Source of the DNA: Stenotrophomonas_A sp035539015
Lineage (GTDB): Bacteria > Pseudomonadota > Gammaproteobacteria > Xanthomonadales > Xanthomonadaceae
Reading direction: 5' to 3'
Assembly (NCBI GenBank): GCA_035539015.1
Contig: DATLJF010000252.1
Span: forward strand, 1 to 7,002
Length of the DNA: 7,002 nucleotides
Positions 6,779-7,002 of this stretch are shown one piece after another (the first letter of the stretch is position 1; each line of letters begins with the position of its first letter). A model generated the notes under the pieces. That model ran no database searches. It was not told the DNA's origin and saw only the letters and a program-made list of their open reading frames with translations. The translations under genes were made by a program, and so were the position numbers.

Positions 6779-6848
6779 CGGGCAGCCGTCGTGATCTGAA
6801 CGCTCATTGTGCCACGCCCGTCAACCCGGGCTCCCCGCACGCGGCAGC

Positions 6849-6877
6849 TTGTGGCAAGTCGCGCCGGCGGCTAGAAT
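6849..6877 (+). promoter_or_regulatory. Sigma-70 promoter for tRNA-Ser(GGA)
   Basis: A -35 element TTGTGG (6849-6854) and a -10 element TAGAAT (6872-6877) are separated by the ideal 17 bases. The start point would fall near 6884, about 26 bases before the mature tRNA. The bases after the -10 (CCACGCCCC) are a GC-rich discriminator, as found at stable-RNA promoters under stringent control; that regulation is inference. Confidence 0.75.
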
Positions 6878-6884
6878 CCACGCC

Positions 6885-6906
6885 CCTGTGGTGGGATCAC
6901 CGCAGG
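6885..6906 (+). other. Hairpin in the tRNA-Ser 5' leader
   Basis: CCTGTGGTG and CACCGCAGG can form a 9-pair stem (one G-T wobble) closed by a GGAT loop. It starts at the predicted transcription start and ends three bases before the tRNA. No T tract follows, so it is not a terminator. It may protect the 5' end or present the leader to RNase P; it may also be chance pairing in GC-rich DNA. Confidence 0.5.
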
Positions 6907-6909
6907 CCC

Positions 6910-7002
6910 GGAGAGGTGTCCGAGTGGTTGAAGGAGCACGCCTGGAAAGTGTGTAAGCGTCTAAACCGCGCTTCGGGGGTTCGAATCCCCCTCTCTCCGC
7001 CA
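6910..7002 (+). tRNA. tRNA-Ser, anticodon GGA
   Basis: This is a complete class II tRNA of 93 bases with CCA encoded. The acceptor stem is GGAGAGG with TCTCTCC (one G-T pair), with discriminator G. The anticodon stem CACGC/GTGTG encloses the loop CTGGAAA with anticodon GGA at 6944-6946, reading the serine codons UCC and UCU. A long variable arm (AAGCG paired with CGCTT) is typical of tRNA-Ser. The T arm GGGGG-TTCGAAT-CCCCC is perfect. The CCA ends on the last base of the window, so anything downstream is out of view. Confidence 0.98.

Noticed and set aside
5030..6799. 589-codon open frame on the plus strand covering nearly all of dnaX
   Set aside because: It lies antisense to a certain gene, its translation is an Arg/Gly/His-rich composition typical of the shadow of G/C-biased codons, and I recognise no family in it.
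6796..6824. Possible dnaX promoter on the minus strand: TTGACG at 6824-6819
   Set aside because: The -35 match is good, but 17-19 bases further there is only GTTCAG/TTCAGA/TCAGAT, a poor -10, so I do not annotate a promoter. The real one probably lies somewhere in 6779-6909.
6816..6831. Small inverted repeat GCCCG-TCAACC-CGGGC in the divergent region
   Set aside because: Five GC pairs around a 6-base loop are expected by chance in DNA this GC-rich, and no known operator matches it.
6779..6909. A 4.5S signal recognition particle RNA gene between dnaX and the tRNA
   Set aside because: I looked because ffs can lie near dnaX and tRNA-Ser in some relatives. The conserved GGAAGGAAGCAGCC-type loop is not present on either strand, and the gap is too small once the promoter is placed.

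Overview
The window is GC-rich, tightly packed bacterial DNA. The protein sequences (RecR, YbaB, the DnaX N-terminus) and the gene order look like a gammaproteobacterium of the Xanthomonadaceae/Lysobacteraceae (Xanthomonas, Stenotrophomonas, Lysobacter or Luteimonas type). That placement is from recognition of the proteins, not from a search. Codons are strongly biased to G/C at the third position, so long open frames appear on the opposite strand of nearly every gene; these are treated as shadows.

Plus strand, 2-3578: a four-gene cell-envelope operon. It holds the last 36 codons of a MoxR-type AAA+ ATPase, a membrane-anchored DUF58 protein, a multi-pass membrane transglutaminase-like protein of the TgpA family (catalytic Cys-His-Asp visible), and an Slp-family outer-membrane lipoprotein ending in a Pro-Trp-Gly repeat. 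The DUF58/TgpA and TgpA/Slp genes overlap by 8 and 4 bases, so the genes are probably translationally coupled. MoxR, DUF58 and TgpA form a widespread conserved trio thought to act on the envelope; a lipoprotein in the same operon is the less usual part. A strong intrinsic terminator at 3601-3630 closes this operon and sits between two converging transcription units.

Minus strand, 6778 down to 3650: dnaX (DNA polymerase III tau subunit), ybaB (nucleoid-associated protein), recR (recombination mediator) and a HinT-type HIT hydrolase. dnaX-ybaB-recR is a classic conserved DNA replication/repair operon; hinT follows after a 45-base gap and probably shares the transcript.

Right edge, 6779-7002: a 131-base divergent intergenic region carries a good sigma-70 promoter and a leader hairpin for a complete tRNA-Ser(GGA), whose encoded CCA is the last base of the window.

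No mobile element, CRISPR array or plainly novel system is visible; most of this is core-genome content. The points most worth a second look are the Slp lipoprotein with its PWG tail coupled to the transglutaminase operon, the hairpin that almost fills the tRNA leader, the lack of a recognisable tau/gamma frameshift signal in dnaX, and the start codon of ybaB.
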